The position numbers and the translations under genes were made by a program. Positions 5,259 to 5,321 of a stretch of 5,321 bases of DNA are shown here, in pieces (within the stretch, counting starts at the first letter, position 1; each line of letters opens with the position of its first letter). The DNA is from JBFMHD01 sp040752395 [NCBI: Candidatus Hydrogenedentota bacterium] (GTDB lineage Bacteria > JBFMHD01), in contig JBFMHD010000194.1 of NCBI GenBank assembly GCA_040752395.1, positions 1 through 5,321 on the forward strand, written 5' to 3'. Below the pieces are notes generated by a model. It was not told the origin of the DNA, searched no databases, and saw only the letters and a list, made by a program, of their open reading frames with translations.

Positions 5259-5321
5259 ATGATTCTAATTTTTTATGGTTCACAGGGAAGTGATATAAAC
5301 TATCAAAAATTAATTAGTGAT
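5259..5321 (+). CDS. Possible start of a rightward gene, cut by window edge (weak)
   Basis: An ATG at 5259 opens a frame of 21 codons that runs off the right edge without a stop, reading MILIFYGSQGSDINYQKLI and on. An AAGG lies about 10 bases upstream, and a weak promoter-like pair at 5140-5168 points the same way. A stop-free run of this length is easily due to chance, and no family is recognised. It is listed only so the edge can be checked. Confidence 0.15.
   Translation, partial: MILIFYGSQGSDINYQKLISD

Larger units (their letters stand above)
4572..5321. other. 750-base intergenic region, repeat-rich, no convincing gene
   Basis: No frame on either strand has a credible start, length and protein character. 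The region is a mosaic. Positions 4621-4745 contain 7-bp tandem arrays and hairpins. Positions 4841-4910 are about 51% G+C and carry dispersed copies of TATCAGGA. Positions 4915-5025 hold two larger hairpins. From about 5080 to 5220 the DNA is extremely AT-rich. A frame through 4815-4957 is open for close to 50 codons, but it has only an internal GTG as possible start and no family resemblance. A GTGGACACTTTC stretch at 5069-5080 resembles some transposon ends, but no matching partner end was found. Confidence 0.6.

Overview
The window holds a compact run of five protein genes, all on the minus strand, flanked by two gene-free stretches. It is AT-rich (roughly 35-38% G+C by eye). The signal-peptide-bearing repeat protein, the DUF4954-like beta-helix protein and the bacterial-type PurB fit a low-G+C, Gram-negative-type bacterium. 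The debris of short GARGCAA and RGGCTAC repeats in the intergenic region reminds me of uncultured lineages such as Omnitrophota or Planctomycetota. That placement is only an impression, because no rRNA or marker phylogeny can be read here.

Layout, read in the direction of transcription (right to left). Positions 5321-4572 carry no convincing gene. This stretch holds an 87% A+T tract, several hairpins, short dispersed direct repeats, two different 7-bp tandem arrays and one plausible promoter facing left. Next comes a 5'-truncated PhoU-like (DUF47) gene at 4571-4185. After a 36-bp gap there is a left-handed beta-helix protein resembling DUF4954 (4148-2811). It overlaps a secreted TPR-type protein (2814-2008) by ATGA, and that gene overlaps adenylosuccinate lyase purB (2011-716) by ATGA. 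A 27-bp gap then leads to dUTPase dut (688-179), which has an unusual basic N-terminal extension. Positions 178-1 have no gene but can fold into several successive stem-loops.

The genes appear to form one transcription unit. Two are nucleotide-metabolism enzymes: PurB acts in purine synthesis, and Dut makes dUMP and keeps dUTP out of DNA. The two upstream genes have no firm function, and their start/stop overlaps imply translation coupled to PurB. No complete new system is evident. The points most worth a second look are the truncated DUF47 gene abutting a 7-bp repeat array, the repeat-rich spacer, the Dut extension, and the DUF4954-TPR-purB coupling.
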